This document shows, one piece after another, positions 26,785-35,261 of a stretch of 38,911 bases of DNA; within the stretch, counting starts at the first letter, position 1, and each line of letters starts with the position of its first letter. The stretch is from Candidatus Humimonas hydrogenitrophica (GTDB lineage Bacteria > Gemmatimonadota > Gemmatimonadetes > Palauibacterales > Palauibacteraceae), in NCBI GenBank assembly GCA_947581615.1, contig CANPVD010000033.1, positions 1-38,911 on the forward strand, in the 5' to 3' direction. Made by a program: the position numbers and the translations under genes. The notes beneath the pieces were generated by a model. That model was not told the origin of the DNA, did no database searches, and worked only from the letters and a program-made list of their open reading frames with translations.

Positions 26785-27709
26785 GGCCCTGGGCACGCGG
26801 CGCCCCGGCCCGGAGCTCGCGGCGCTGGGAGCGCGCGTCGCGGCGGCGCTTGCCGTGGTGCTCGACCGCGAGCTGAGGGGTACTTCCGACGCCGTGGCCG
26901 GCCCGGTGCGGTATGCCGTCCTCGGACCCGGCAAACGGCTCCGGCCGCTGCTGCTCCTGGCGGCGTGGCGCGCCGCGGGAGGGGAGGCGGGAGCGGCGCC
27001 GACCGAGGGCGATCCGGCGGCGGCCCTGGCCTGCAGCGTGGAGCTCGTCCACGCCTACTCCCTCGTGCACGACGACCTGCCGTGCATGGACGACGACGTG
27101 CTGCGCCGCGGCCGGCCCACGGTGCACGTTCGCTTCGGGACCCCGGCGGCCGTACTCGCCGGGGCCGGGCTCATGCCCATGGCCGCCCGGACCGTGTGGC
27201 GGGCGGCCGGGGCGCTGGGCCTCGAGCCCGTCCGCGCACGCCGCCTCCTCTCGATACTGGCGGACGCGGCGGGGGCGGGGGGCATGGTGGGCGGCCAGCT
27301 CCTGGACCTGCGGGCGGAGGGCCGCGCCACCACCCGGGAGGAGCTCGAGCGGATCCACCGCGGCAAGACGGCCGCCCTCATGGCGGCGTCGGTGCGCATG
27401 GGGGCGGTCGCGGCCCGCGCTCCCGAGGAAGTCGTCGAGCGACTGGGGCGGTTCGGGGTGGCCCTCGGGCTCGCTTTCCAGGCGGTCGACGACATACTGG
27501 ACGTCACGGGCGAGGAGGCGGAGATCGGCAAGACGAGCGGCAGGGACGTGGCGCTCGGCAAGGCCACCTACCCGTCCGTGCTCGGGCTGGAGGCGTCCGA
27601 GCAGGTGAGCCGCGAGCTGGCCGGCCTGGCGCGGCGGGAGCTCGCCGGCCTGGAGGACACCCGCGAGCTGGAGCTCCTGGCGGAGCTCGTGGTGGAGCGA
27701 CGCCGATGA
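26765..27709 (+). CDS. Polyprenyl (farnesyl/geranylgeranyl) diphosphate synthase
   Basis: The enzyme condenses isopentenyl diphosphate with an allylic diphosphate. The first Asp-rich motif DDLPCMDDD is at residues 103-111, preceded by SVELVHAYSLVH. GPGKRLRP binds diphosphate, MVGGQLLDL and HRGKTAALM follow, and the second Asp-rich motif is QAVDDILD. This pattern resembles IspA-type short-chain synthases; whether the product is C15 or C20 cannot be read safely. The ATG at 26765 lies inside xseB. In many bacteria dxs and tlyA follow; here nadK and recN come next. Confidence 0.93.
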   Translation: MATAVTEALGTRRPGPELAALGARVAAALAVVLDRELRGTSDAVAGPVRYAVLGPGKRLRPLLLLAAWRAAGGEAGAAPTEGDPAAALACSVELVHAYSLVHDDLPCMDDDVLRRGRPTVHVRFGTPAAVLAGAGLMPMAARTVWRAAGALGLEPVRARRLLSILADAAGAGGMVGGQLLDLRAEGRATTREELERIHRGKTAALMAASVRMGAVAARAPEEVVERLGRFGVALGLAFQAVDDILDVTGEEAEIGKTSGRDVALGKATYPSVLGLEASEQVSRELAGLARRELAGLEDTRELELLAELVVERRR

Positions 27710-28599
27710 GCGTCTTCAGGTTGGGCGTGCTCGGCAACGCCGAGCACCGGGAGATGGCCGAGGTCCTCGAGCGGGTGCTGCGGAGCGCCGACGAGCTCGG
27801 AGCCGACGTGGCCCTGGGGGAGGCGACGGCCCGTCTGGCCCGGGAGGAGCTCGGCGTGCAGGGGGTGGCCAGGCTCGAGGACGCCTGGGAGGGGCTGGAC
27901 GTGCTCCTCACGCTGGGCGGCGACGGGACCCTGCTCAGCGGTGCCCGCCGGGCGGGTCCGCGCGACGTGCCGGTCGTGGGCTGCAACCTGGGCCGGCTGG
28001 GTTTCATGACCGCCGGTCCCTCGGAGAGCCTCGAGCGCATGCTCGGCCGCCTCGTAGCCGGCGAGTACGAGATCGAGGAGCGGCTGGCCCTGGACGTCAC
28101 CGTGGTGCGCTCGGGGAGCCAGCCGGGTCCGCCGGGCTACTACGCGCTCAACGACGTCGTCGTACACAAGAGCGGCTTCGCGCGGCTCATCACGCTGAGG
28201 CTGTGGTCGGAGGGAGAGGAGATCGCCCAGTACAGCGCCGACGGGATCATCGTGTCGACCCCCACGGGCTCGACCGCCTACAGCCTGTCGGCCGGGGGGC
28301 CGGTCCTGGTCCCGACGCTGGACGCCCTGGTGGCCACACCGATCTCCCCGCACACGCTCGCGGTTCGGCCGGTGGTGATCCCGGCCGACGGCCGCGTCAC
28401 GATCGAGGTGTGCCCGCACAGCGCCGAGACCATCGTCACGGTGGACGGGCAGGTGGGCAGCGACCTCGAGGTCGGCGACCGGGTGGAGGCGGGCCGCTCC
28501 GAGCGGCCGGTCCGACTCATCCGCTTCCCGGACCACAGCTTCTTCTCGGTGCTCCGCAGGAAGCTCCGCTGGGGCGACGTGCGGCCGCGGGATCGCTGA
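27706..28599 (+). CDS. nadK: NAD kinase
   Basis: NadK makes NADP from NAD and a nucleoside triphosphate or polyphosphate. The 297-residue protein shows the catalytic GGDGT at residues 71-75, GCNLGRLGFMT, LNDVVVHKS, YSADGIIVSTPTGSTAYSLSAGGP and TVDGQ, all diagnostic. The ATG overlaps the preceding stop (ATGA), closing the rny-folD-xseAB-synthase-nadK operon. Confidence 0.97.
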   Translation: MSVFRLGVLGNAEHREMAEVLERVLRSADELGADVALGEATARLAREELGVQGVARLEDAWEGLDVLLTLGGDGTLLSGARRAGPRDVPVVGCNLGRLGFMTAGPSESLERMLGRLVAGEYEIEERLALDVTVVRSGSQPGPPGYYALNDVVVHKSGFARLITLRLWSEGEEIAQYSADGIIVSTPTGSTAYSLSAGGPVLVPTLDALVATPISPHTLAVRPVVIPADGRVTIEVCPHSAETIVTVDGQVGSDLEVGDRVEAGRSERPVRLIRFPDHSFFSVLRRKLRWGDVRPRDR

Positions 28600-28665
28600 G
28601 ACCGCGTTGAAGTCGCGTGACAGCGTCGGGGGCCGGCGGCGCCCACCACAATTCCGGGTGAAGAC

Positions 28666-30327
28666 GTGCTGAGAGAGCTCCGCGTCCAGAACTACGCGGT
28701 CATCGACGACCTGACCCTCGAGCTCGGGCCCGGCCTCACCGCCCTGACCGGAGAGACGGGAGCCGGGAAGTCCCTCATCGTGGGTGCGCTGTCCCTCCTC
28801 CTCGGCGAGCGGGCCTCCTCGGACGATGTGCGGTCCGGCGAGGAACGGGCGCGGGTCGAGGCGGCTTTCGACGTGAGCGGCCGCCCCGAGGTGCTCGAAC
28901 GCTGCTCCGACGCCGGGATCGAGGTCGAGGACGGGTGGCTGATCCTCCGGCGCGAGGTCCAGCGAGAGGGACGGAACCGGGCCTGGGCCAACGGCTCACC
29001 CGTCACCGCGAGCCTCATCTGGGAGCTGGGCGCCTCCCTGGTGGAGCTGCACGGGCAGCACGAGCACCAGAGGCTCCTGCGTCGCGTGGAGCAGCGTCAT
29101 CTTCTCGACGCGTTCGCGCGTGCAGAGGATGCGGTCGCCGCGGTGGGAGAAGCGCACCGGGCCCTGTCGGACGTGCGATCCGAGGCCGAGGAGGTGCGGA
29201 CGCGCGCTCGGGAGACGGCGGAGCGGGCCGAATGGCTGCGGTTCAAGGCCGAGGAGATCGAGAAGGCGCGGCTCGAGGATGGCGAGGAGGAGGTGCTGCG
29301 GGGTGAAGCGCGGCGGCTCGAGCACTCCGAGGAGCTCCTGGAGCTGTCCGCAGGGCTGCACGAGGCCGTGTACGGGGACGAGGCCTCGGTGGTCGACCGG
29401 CTGGGCGAGCTGCGCCGCCCGCTCAGGGAGCTGCTCCGGATCGACCCGGACGCCGCCCCGATGGAAGAGCTCCTGGACTCGGGGCTGGCCTCCGTGGAGG
29501 AGCTGGGGCGCGAGCTGGCCCGCTACCGGGACACGGTGGACCACGATCCGGCCCGGCTCGAGCGGGTGCGCTCCCGCCTCGACCTCGTCTTCCGCCTCGT
29601 CCGCAAGTACGGGGAAACCGTCGAGGACGTGATCGAGCAGGGTCGCGCCGCCCGGGCGGAGCTGGACGCGCTGGAGGGCTCGGACGAGCGGCTGCGGGAG
29701 CTCGAGGGCCGCGAGCGGGAGCTGGCGGGGGAGCTCGGGCGCCGGGCCGCGGAGCTCACGGAGGTCCGCCGGGAGGGCGCCACTGGGCTCGATGAGGCGG
29801 TGTCGCCGCTCCTCGCCGAGCTCGGCATGGAGGGCGGAGTGTTCCGGGTGGCATTCGAGGCGCGCGAGGAGCCCGGCCCGACCGGGTCCGAGACGGTGGA
29901 GTTTCTCGTCTCCCTCAATCCGGGCTTCGAGCCGGGCCCCCTCGACCGCATCGCCTCCGGGGGCGAGCTCAGCCGCCTGATGCTGGCGCTCAAGACCGTC
30001 CTCGTGCGAGGCGACCGGATCCCGACGCTCGTGTTCGATGAGATCGACGCCGGCATCGGGGGCGAGGTGGCGCACCGGGTCGCCGAGCGGCTGGCCGCGG
30101 TGGCGCGCGAGCACCAGGTGTTCGTGATCACCCACCTGCCGCAGATCGCGGCCCGGGCCGACGCGCACGTGCGGGTCGAGAAGGGATCGGTGGCCGGGAA
30201 GGCCGCCACCCGGGTGCAGCGGCTGGCGGGGGAGGAGCGGATCGAGGAGCTGGCCCGCATGCTGGGCGGCGATCCTGAGAGCGGGGTGGCCCGGCGTCAC
30301 GCCCGGGAGCTGCTCGGCGTGGCCTGA
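28666..30327 (+). CDS. recN: DNA repair protein RecN
   Basis: RecN is an SMC-like ATPase used in double-strand break repair. The 553-residue protein has the Walker A box GETGAGKS at residues 29-36, a long coiled coil split by a short head-proximal region, the ABC signature IASGGELSRLMLALK, and Walker B in LVFDEIDAGIGGEVAHRV. It ends with VFVITHLPQIAARAD, as in the family. Start GTG at 28666. It lies 66 bases after nadK, an order (nadK-recN) common in many bacteria. Convergent with the outer-membrane-type gene. Confidence 0.96.
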   Translation: MLRELRVQNYAVIDDLTLELGPGLTALTGETGAGKSLIVGALSLLLGERASSDDVRSGEERARVEAAFDVSGRPEVLERCSDAGIEVEDGWLILRREVQREGRNRAWANGSPVTASLIWELGASLVELHGQHEHQRLLRRVEQRHLLDAFARAEDAVAAVGEAHRALSDVRSEAEEVRTRARETAERAEWLRFKAEEIEKARLEDGEEEVLRGEARRLEHSEELLELSAGLHEAVYGDEASVVDRLGELRRPLRELLRIDPDAAPMEELLDSGLASVEELGRELARYRDTVDHDPARLERVRSRLDLVFRLVRKYGETVEDVIEQGRAARAELDALEGSDERLRELEGRERELAGELGRRAAELTEVRREGATGLDEAVSPLLAELGMEGGVFRVAFEAREEPGPTGSETVEFLVSLNPGFEPGPLDRIASGGELSRLMLALKTVLVRGDRIPTLVFDEIDAGIGGEVAHRVAERLAAVAREHQVFVITHLPQIAARADAHVRVEKGSVAGKAATRVQRLAGEERIEELARMLGGDPESGVARRHARELLGVA

Positions 30328-30358
30328 CTCCGTCCGGCCTGGCCCGCCCCGGCTCGGC

Positions 30359-31948
30359 CTAGAAGATGTGGGCGGGCACCCGGATGTGGAAGGTGGCCAG
30401 GTCGGCCACCGGCGTCGTCACCCCCTTGCCGCCGATGGCGACCTGGTAGACGAAGCCGAGTTCGGCCCCCGATTCTGCGCCCCCGGGCCGATAGGTGGCC
30501 GCGACCCCCAGGCGGTGCCGTGTCTGGGCGGACAGGGTCGCCAGGATGGCCGCGGCCTCGTTCGTCCCGCCGCCCGTCAGCCGGTAGTGGTCGGCCGCCT
30601 TGTGCCAGTACCGGTACTCGACGCCCACCAGCACGTGCGGATCCAGCGCCAGGTGCAGGTTGATCCGGAGGCGGAGGTAATCCCCCAGGTTCCGATCCAC
30701 CTGCACCGCCGTGCCCGGCGTGGCGAAGGGTTGGCCCGGCGGGTGGAGACGGATCTCGAGCTGGTCGGCCATCTGCACGCCGTAGGTCGCCGCGGCGTTG
30801 ACCTCGAACGCGCGCCCGATCCGGACATCCTGGTACAGGCTGAGGGCCACGTCGCGCTGCCCGTCGCCGACCGGGACGCCCACGAAGTCGCCGGGGACCT
30901 GGTACGGCAGGGATCCGGAGCCCCGAAGCGCCAGCCGCGCGAGAAGCCCGACCGTCGTGCGGAGCTCGATGCCCCCGGCGAGGGAGTCGGGCCGGTAGCC
31001 GTCCACCAGGGCGACCCGGGCCCCGAACTCGAGCTCCCCGGCCGTCCAGCTCCGCACCGTGGCCCCGAGCGGCTCCCCCTGGAGGAAGGCGCCGCCGAAC
31101 CAGCCGCGCAGGTCGGCCGAGGTGGCCACGTCGGGCAGGCTGAAGTCAGGAGACTGGAGACCAAACGAGCCGAACTGCTGCTGGAGGCTCGCGTAGTAGG
31201 CCAGGAGCTGTTGGCCCGCGGTCGTGGTCGCCAGGGGGAGGAGATCCCCGGTGATGATGCGTCGCTGGATGGCCTCCAGGAAGGCCGTCGAAGTCGAGAT
31301 CAGCGCCTCTGCCTGGGCCTGCTGGCTCGAGGGGATGGTCCCGGCCTGGAGCCGCGCGGCGAGCGTGTCCCGGGCCCCGCCGAGCTGCCCGAAGAACTGG
31401 ACGGGATTCGCCAGCGCGTTCGAGCCCGACAGGACTGTGGCGCCGGCGGAGTCGAACCCGAAGAAGGGCTCCGCCTTGGTCCACACGATCGGGAGGGAGG
31501 CCTCGATCGAGAACCGGTCCAGGAAGCCGAGCTCGAGGCGGAGCGGGATGACCCGGATCTCGCGGTTGAGCTCCGCCACGTGCAGCGTGCCCAGCGAGGC
31601 CTCGTCGGCGGCGACGTCCGTGTAGCCCAGCGCCGAGGCGTCGACGTTGAGGTCGGCCGCGACGGCCTCGGGACCGGGGAAGAGCCGGGAGGCGAGGGGC
31701 CCGTCGTAGGCATCGGCGAGGGGCACCCGGCCGCCGTGGGCGCCGAAGTGCTCGTCCCACCCCTGGAAGACCGGGGCCACCTCGATCCACAGCTCGCCGT
31801 GCCTGGGGACCTGGGCCGTGACCGTGCGGGCCGTCACGTTCTGCGCGGCAGCGGGCGCGGCGGGCAGCCCCCACAGGGCCCCGGCCGCGAGCAGCAGCGC
31901 GGCGGCGCGCCGGGCGGGTGACGTTCGTGACGCGGACTGGGCGGGCAC
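30359..31948 (-). CDS. Predicted outer-membrane beta-barrel protein, function unknown
   Basis: A 529-residue protein with a clear signal peptide (RRAAALLLAAGALWGLPAAPAAAQN). Much of the mature sequence alternates hydrophobic and polar residues in strands, for example GELEFGARVALVDGY, GIELRTTVGLLARLALRGS, RIGRAFEVNAAATYGVQM, LRLRINLHLALDPHVLVGVEYRYW and ATFHIRVPAHIF. It ends with Phe, the usual C-terminal residue recognised for barrel assembly. A helical stretch (about residues 190-270) may form a plug or periplasmic part. GTG start at 31948. No specific family was recognised. Confidence 0.65.
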   Translation of the reverse strand: MPAQSASRTSPARRAAALLLAAGALWGLPAAPAAAQNVTARTVTAQVPRHGELWIEVAPVFQGWDEHFGAHGGRVPLADAYDGPLASRLFPGPEAVAADLNVDASALGYTDVAADEASLGTLHVAELNREIRVIPLRLELGFLDRFSIEASLPIVWTKAEPFFGFDSAGATVLSGSNALANPVQFFGQLGGARDTLAARLQAGTIPSSQQAQAEALISTSTAFLEAIQRRIITGDLLPLATTTAGQQLLAYYASLQQQFGSFGLQSPDFSLPDVATSADLRGWFGGAFLQGEPLGATVRSWTAGELEFGARVALVDGYRPDSLAGGIELRTTVGLLARLALRGSGSLPYQVPGDFVGVPVGDGQRDVALSLYQDVRIGRAFEVNAAATYGVQMADQLEIRLHPPGQPFATPGTAVQVDRNLGDYLRLRINLHLALDPHVLVGVEYRYWHKAADHYRLTGGGTNEAAAILATLSAQTRHRLGVAATYRPGGAESGAELGFVYQVAIGGKGVTTPVADLATFHIRVPAHIF

Positions 31949-32119
31949 GTGGCTCCGGCTCGGACGGGGCGGGCTCGGCGTCGTCGGGGGCGGCCGGCGG
32001 TGGAGCCCGCAGCCCGGCCGGACCGCCCGAGCCGGGAGTATAGGCGAGCCGGCGCGCCCGCGACAGGCGACGCCGACGGGCTTTTCGCGGCGCGCCCGTC
32101 GTCCTACCCTGTACGGGAC
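31949..32119. other. Intergenic region before tRNA-Cys
   Basis: Divergent region between the outer-membrane-type gene and the tRNA. A weak promoter for the tRNA may be TTTTCG at 32082-32087 with TACCCT at 32105-32110 (17-base spacer). An inverted repeat GACGGGC (32075-32081) with GCCCGTC (32094-32100) overlaps it. No protein gene is seen. Confidence 0.35.
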
Positions 32120-32190
32120 GGCGCCGTGGCCGAGTGGCTAGGCAGGGGCCTGCAAAGCCCCCTACTCCGGTTCGAATCCGGACGGCGCCT
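32120..32190 (+). tRNA. tRNA-Cys (GCA)
   Basis: A full cloverleaf can be drawn by hand: acceptor stem GGCGCCG (32120-32126) with CGGCGCC (32183-32189), D stem GCC/GGC, and anticodon stem GGGGC/GCCCC. The anticodon loop is CTGCAAA with anticodon GCA at 32152-32154, and the T stem TCCGG/CCGGA has loop TTCGAAT. The discriminator base is T at 32190, as expected for tRNA-Cys. The 3' CCA is not encoded. No promoter stronger than the weak pair noted just upstream was seen. Confidence 0.97.
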
Positions 32191-32258
32191 CTCTCTCGCC
32201 TCACCCTTCCTCCCGTGCCGAGGCCCGCAGAGGCTCGCGGCGCTTCGCTGCGTCGAGG

Positions 32259-32287
32259 TTGACACGCGTGACGCCTCATACTATAGA
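32259..32287 (+). promoter_or_regulatory. Sigma-70-type promoter of PadR operon
   Basis: A perfect -35 box TTGACA at 32259-32264 and TATAGA at 32282-32287 are separated by 17 bases. This is the strongest promoter visible in the window. Transcription should begin near 32293-32295, downstream of the ATG at 32287, which therefore cannot be the regulator's start codon. Confidence 0.85.
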
Positions 32288-32296
32288 TGATCTATA
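32282..32296. promoter_or_regulatory. Predicted PadR operator overlapping the -10 box
   Basis: TATAGAT at 32282-32288 and ATCTATA at 32290-32296 form a perfect seven-base inverted repeat around one central base. It covers the -10 box of the operon that starts with the PadR-type regulator. AT-rich palindromes of this kind are usual PadR sites, so binding here would block RNA polymerase and give autorepression. The assignment to this regulator is an inference from position. Confidence 0.7.
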
Positions 32297-32328
32297 TAAA
32301 GATCCTCTCACTAACGGGAGCGAGCCCG

Positions 32329-32691
32329 GTGTCGCTGGACATGCAGACCGTCGGTCGCCGCATCAACGAGCTGCTCGTGCTGTCGAGCCTCCGGGAGGAG
32401 GCCAAGCACGGCTACCAGATCGCGCTCGACGTCGAGCAGGACACCCGGGGAGCGTTCGAGCTCCAGCACGGGACCCTGTACCCGATCCTCCACCGGCTCG
32501 AGAAGGAGGGCGCCATCGAGGGGCGGTGGACGGAGGAAGGCCGCCGCCGGAAGGAGTACCACCTCACGGCGGCGGGGCGGCGCCGGCTTGGAGAGGAGGC
32601 GGGCAGCCTGTCGGCCGTGTTCGACCGGCTCATGGACATCCTCGAGGAGGTCAGGCGTGGAAGTCTTCGAGCGCGTCCTGCGGAGGGCTGA
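32329..32691 (+). CDS. PadR family transcriptional regulator
   Basis: A 120-residue winged-helix regulator. The sequence ELLVLSSLREEAKHGYQIALDVEQDT ... FELQHGTLYPILHRLEKEGAIEG ... RRKEYHLTAAGRRRLGEE is the PadR domain, with the recognition helix in GTLYPILHRLE. The GTG at 32329 was chosen because GGGAG stands eight bases upstream. An ATG at 32287 lies inside the -10 box, and the ATG at 32341 lacks a ribosome binding site. It probably represses its own operon through the palindrome at 32282-32296; the signal it senses is unknown. Confidence 0.92.
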   Translation: MSLDMQTVGRRINELLVLSSLREEAKHGYQIALDVEQDTRGAFELQHGTLYPILHRLEKEGAIEGRWTEEGRRRKEYHLTAAGRRRLGEEAGSLSAVFDRLMDILEEVRRGSLRARPAEG

Positions 32692-33469
32692 GGCCGGGCT
32701 CCGGGTCCCGGAGCCGCGCCGCTCCCGGATCCTGCTCGAGATGGCCTCCGACCTCGAGGACCTCTACCGCAGCTACCGGGAGCGGGGGCTGGACGAGGAG
32801 GAGGCGCGCGAGCGCGCCGTGCGCCTCCTGGGCGCCTCCCCGGAGGTGCTGGCCGAGCTGGGCCGGACGCACGGCTCCCGGATGGCGGGAGTGCTGGACC
32901 GGGTGGCGGGCGCGGGGGCGCACCGGCTGGAGAGCGCCCTCGTCGTGCTGGTGGCGGCGCTCGCGGCGGCGGTGGGCGCCTACGCGGTGTGGCGGTCCCC
33001 CGTGGCCGCCGAGCCGTCCCCGTGGACGTGGGCGGTCCTCGCCCTGGCGGGGCTGGGAGCGGGGGCGGGCCTGGCGCACGGCCTCGCGCTGTTCGTGCGG
33101 CCGCGCCGGATCACGGCCCACCCCGTCGCCAGCCTGCGGGTCCTTCCGGGCCTGGCCATGGCCTGTGTCACGGCGAGCGCGCTCGGCGGCCTGGTGGTCC
33201 TGGCCGGGATCGCCGACGCCGCGGAGCACGGCCGGTCCGGATCGGCCGTCCTGTGGCACGGGATCGCACAGGCGGCGGGGCTCGGCACCCTGGGACTCAC
33301 GTCGGCTCTGGTGCTCGCCGGCGTGTGGCTCCTGCTCCGGCGGCGGGCCCGGGCGGTCGAGCGGGCGCGCGCCGCGGTGCGGGAAGCCCTGGCGGACGGG
33401 ATCGGGCCCCCGACCGGTCCCGCGCGGGCCGGCGAGCCTGGAACCTCTACCGAAGGAGACATCCGATGA
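32657..33469 (+). CDS. PadR-linked four-helix membrane protein
   Basis: A 270-residue protein. The N-terminal ~75 residues are soluble and helical (SRILLEMASDLEDLYRSYRERGLDEEEARERAVRLLG), like the prefix domain often found on permeases next to PadR genes. Four membrane helices follow, around ALVVLVAALAAAVGAYAVW, WAVLALAGLGAGAGLAHGLALF, LPGLAMACVTASALGGLVVLAGI and GLGTLGLTSALVLAGVWLLL. The GTG at 32657 follows GAGGAGG at six bases and overlaps the PadR gene by 35 bases, so the two are translationally linked. No ABC-permease domain is present; the function is unknown. Confidence 0.75.
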   Translation: MEVFERVLRRAEAGLRVPEPRRSRILLEMASDLEDLYRSYRERGLDEEEARERAVRLLGASPEVLAELGRTHGSRMAGVLDRVAGAGAHRLESALVVLVAALAAAVGAYAVWRSPVAAEPSPWTWAVLALAGLGAGAGLAHGLALFVRPRRITAHPVASLRVLPGLAMACVTASALGGLVVLAGIADAAEHGRSGSAVLWHGIAQAAGLGTLGLTSALVLAGVWLLLRRRARAVERARAAVREALADGIGPPTGPARAGEPGTSTEGDIR

Positions 33470-33867
33470 GTGAGTGGTTCAGGGACGGAGGCGTGATGAT
33501 GTGGCCGATCCTCGGGACGGCGGTCCTCGTGGTGGGCGCGGCCGCTCAGGAGGGGTGGAAGATGTGGGCCGGCCGGGGCCGCGGCGCGGCGGAGGCCGAG
33601 CCCGGGATCGTGCTCGCCTGGGGAGGACTGGGCGCCGTGCTGGGCGTCCTCGGCACGCTGGTCGGCTGGGCCATGATGGCGAACGTGGCCGAGCGCGTGA
33701 CCGCGCGGGGCGGGGTCCAGCCGGCGCTCCTGTGGGGAGGCCTCAAGGTCTCGCTCACCACGAGCATCTTCGGCTTTCTCGTGCTGGGCGTCGCCCTCCT
33801 GCTGTGGTTCGGGCTCCGGGCGCTGCGGGGGCGGACGCGGGCGGAGAGGCCGGCTCCCGCCTCCTGA
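33466..33867 (+). CDS. MotA/TolQ/ExbB-like proton channel family protein
   Basis: A 133-residue membrane protein with three helices: MMWPILGTAVLVVGAAA, GGLGAVLGVLGTLVGWAMM, and LKVSLTTSIFGFLVLGVALLLWFGL. The GVLGTLVGW segment and the later LLWGGLKVSLTTSIFG segment match the core of the MotA/TolQ/ExbB domain. It is shorter than true ExbB or TolQ, and no ExbD/TolR partner is nearby, so it may not be a working energy-transfer channel. The ATG overlaps the preceding stop (ATGA), with GAAGGAGA upstream. The end of the gene is duplicated downstream (repeat at 33825-33972). Confidence 0.7.
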   Translation: MSEWFRDGGVMMWPILGTAVLVVGAAAQEGWKMWAGRGRGAAEAEPGIVLAWGGLGAVLGVLGTLVGWAMMANVAERVTARGGVQPALLWGGLKVSLTTSIFGFLVLGVALLLWFGLRALRGRTRAERPAPAS

Positions 33868-33972
33868 GCGCTTCTCCGACGATCTCGGCCTGACTCCCGC
33901 GGGGGCGGACGCGGGCGGAGAGGTCGGCTCCCGCCTCCTGAGCGCCCCTCCGGCGCTCTCCGCCTGCCCGAA
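33825..33972. repeat. Tandem 74-bp duplication covering the 3' end of the ExbB-like gene
   Basis: Bases 33825-33871 are repeated at 33899-33945 with a single mismatch over 47 positions (C/T), a period of 74 bases. The remaining 27 bases of each unit are only partly alike. The first copy encodes the last residues (RGRTRAERPAPAS) and stop of the ExbB-like gene; the second copy is outside any gene. Confidence 0.85.
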
Positions 33973-34076
33973 CCACGCCGCCTCCGGCAGCGGCTCCGCT
34001 TGCCGGTCTCCCCGGGTCCACCCATTTTTTTCTGAATCTCCCGGGCAAGCCGTCCCCTCCCGCGGGATCGTGCCTC

Positions 34077-35261
34077 ATGCGGATCCGGAGTACAGCCGCG
34101 CTCGCGGCGATCGGCCTCGCCAGCCTCGGCGCGCTCGGCAGCGGGTGCGGCGGATCGGGCGGCGGGTCGGCGTCCCTCACTCGCACCGACTCGGCCGGCG
34201 TCGCGATCGTGCGCAACGTCGACGCGGACCGGCCCCTCGCCTGGACCCTGAAGCCGCTGTTCACGGTGGGAGGGGCCGAGTCGGGACCCGAGTCGTTCTT
34301 CCGGGTGGCGGGACTGGGGGCGGACTCGGCGGGCGACCTCTACGTGCTGGATGAGGGGAACAAACGGGTCGTCGTCTTCGGCCCGAAGGGCGACCTGGTG
34401 CGCACCGAGGGGGAGGCCGGGCAGGGTCCCGGCGAGCTCTCCATGCCCTTCTCGATCACCGTGCGGCCGGATGGGACGGTCCGGGTCTACGACGAGCGCT
34501 TCCAGGGGTTCGTCGGCTACGCTCCGTCGGGCGAGCCGCTCCCCTCCCGTCACCTGTCCATCTTCGCGTGGGGAGCCCCGATGGCGACGCCGAGGGGGTT
34601 CGTGGGCGTGTTCCAGGACGTGACGCGCCGCGACTCCGTGGTCCGCCGCCTCCTGGACGTCGCGGGATCGGACACGACGGAGCTGGCCCGCCTGAGCCTC
34701 GGCCAGACCTCGGGGGCCACCTTCGAGAGCTGCGGCATCGGGCTGCGCATGTCCCCGGTCTTCTCCCCCCGCATTCGCTGGGCCGGCCGCGGCGACGAGG
34801 TGGTGGCGACGAACGGCGTCGATTACGTCGTGAACCGGTTCCGCGGGGACTCGCTCGTGGCCTCCTACCGCCGCGACCTCCGGCCCCGGCCGGCCAGCGA
34901 CGCGCTGGCCCGCCGCGAGCTCGGGGACGGCCTGCACATCGGGGTCGGGGGAGGGAGCCCCCGGGTGTGCAAGGCGGACGAGGTGGTGCGGAAGGTGGGT
35001 GTCGCCTCCTTCGTGCCCGTCATCGCCGGGCTCGCCCTCGTCCCGGACGGCTCGGTGCGGATCGAACGGAAGGCGGTCGGGCGCGACGCGCACGGTCCGA
35101 TCGACGTCCTCTCGGCGCGGGGAGAGTACCTCGGCACGCTGCCGGCGGGCACGCCGCTGCCCGGAGCCTTCCTCCCCGGTCGGCGGGTGGCGGCCGTGGC
35201 CAAGGACTCGCTCGGCGTGGAACGGGTCACGGAGTACCGGATCGAGCGCTCGGCCTCATGA
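34077..35261 (+). CDS. 6-bladed beta-propeller lipoprotein (high-GC copy)
   Basis: A 394-residue protein with a lipoprotein-type signal (ALAAIGLASLGALGSGC). The mature part is repeated beta-blade sequence of the 6-bladed propeller type: GADSAGDLYVLDEGNKRVVVFGPKG, the family hallmark GQGPGELSMP, TVRPDGTVRVYDERF, and later blades to IDVLSARGEYLGTLP. Such proteins bind partners or ligands at the cell surface; no ligand can be named. High GC matches the rest of the chromosome. Its stop overlaps the ATG of a truncated lipoprotein gene (35258). A fragment of a close relative of its C-terminus occurs at 38588-38787. Confidence 0.8.
   Translation: MRIRSTAALAAIGLASLGALGSGCGGSGGGSASLTRTDSAGVAIVRNVDADRPLAWTLKPLFTVGGAESGPESFFRVAGLGADSAGDLYVLDEGNKRVVVFGPKGDLVRTEGEAGQGPGELSMPFSITVRPDGTVRVYDERFQGFVGYAPSGEPLPSRHLSIFAWGAPMATPRGFVGVFQDVTRRDSVVRRLLDVAGSDTTELARLSLGQTSGATFESCGIGLRMSPVFSPRIRWAGRGDEVVATNGVDYVVNRFRGDSLVASYRRDLRPRPASDALARRELGDGLHIGVGGGSPRVCKADEVVRKVGVASFVPVIAGLALVPDGSVRIERKAVGRDAHGPIDVLSARGEYLGTLPAGTPLPGAFLPGRRVAAVAKDSLGVERVTEYRIERSAS

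Noticed and set aside
32075-32100. Inverted repeat GACGGGC/GCCCGTC before tRNA-Cys as a terminator
   Set aside because: No gene upstream reads towards it and no T-run follows; it may be chance in GC-rich DNA.
32287-32328. ATG at 32287 as start of the PadR gene
   Set aside because: It lies within the -10 box, so it would not be in the transcript; GTG at 32329 has a ribosome binding site.
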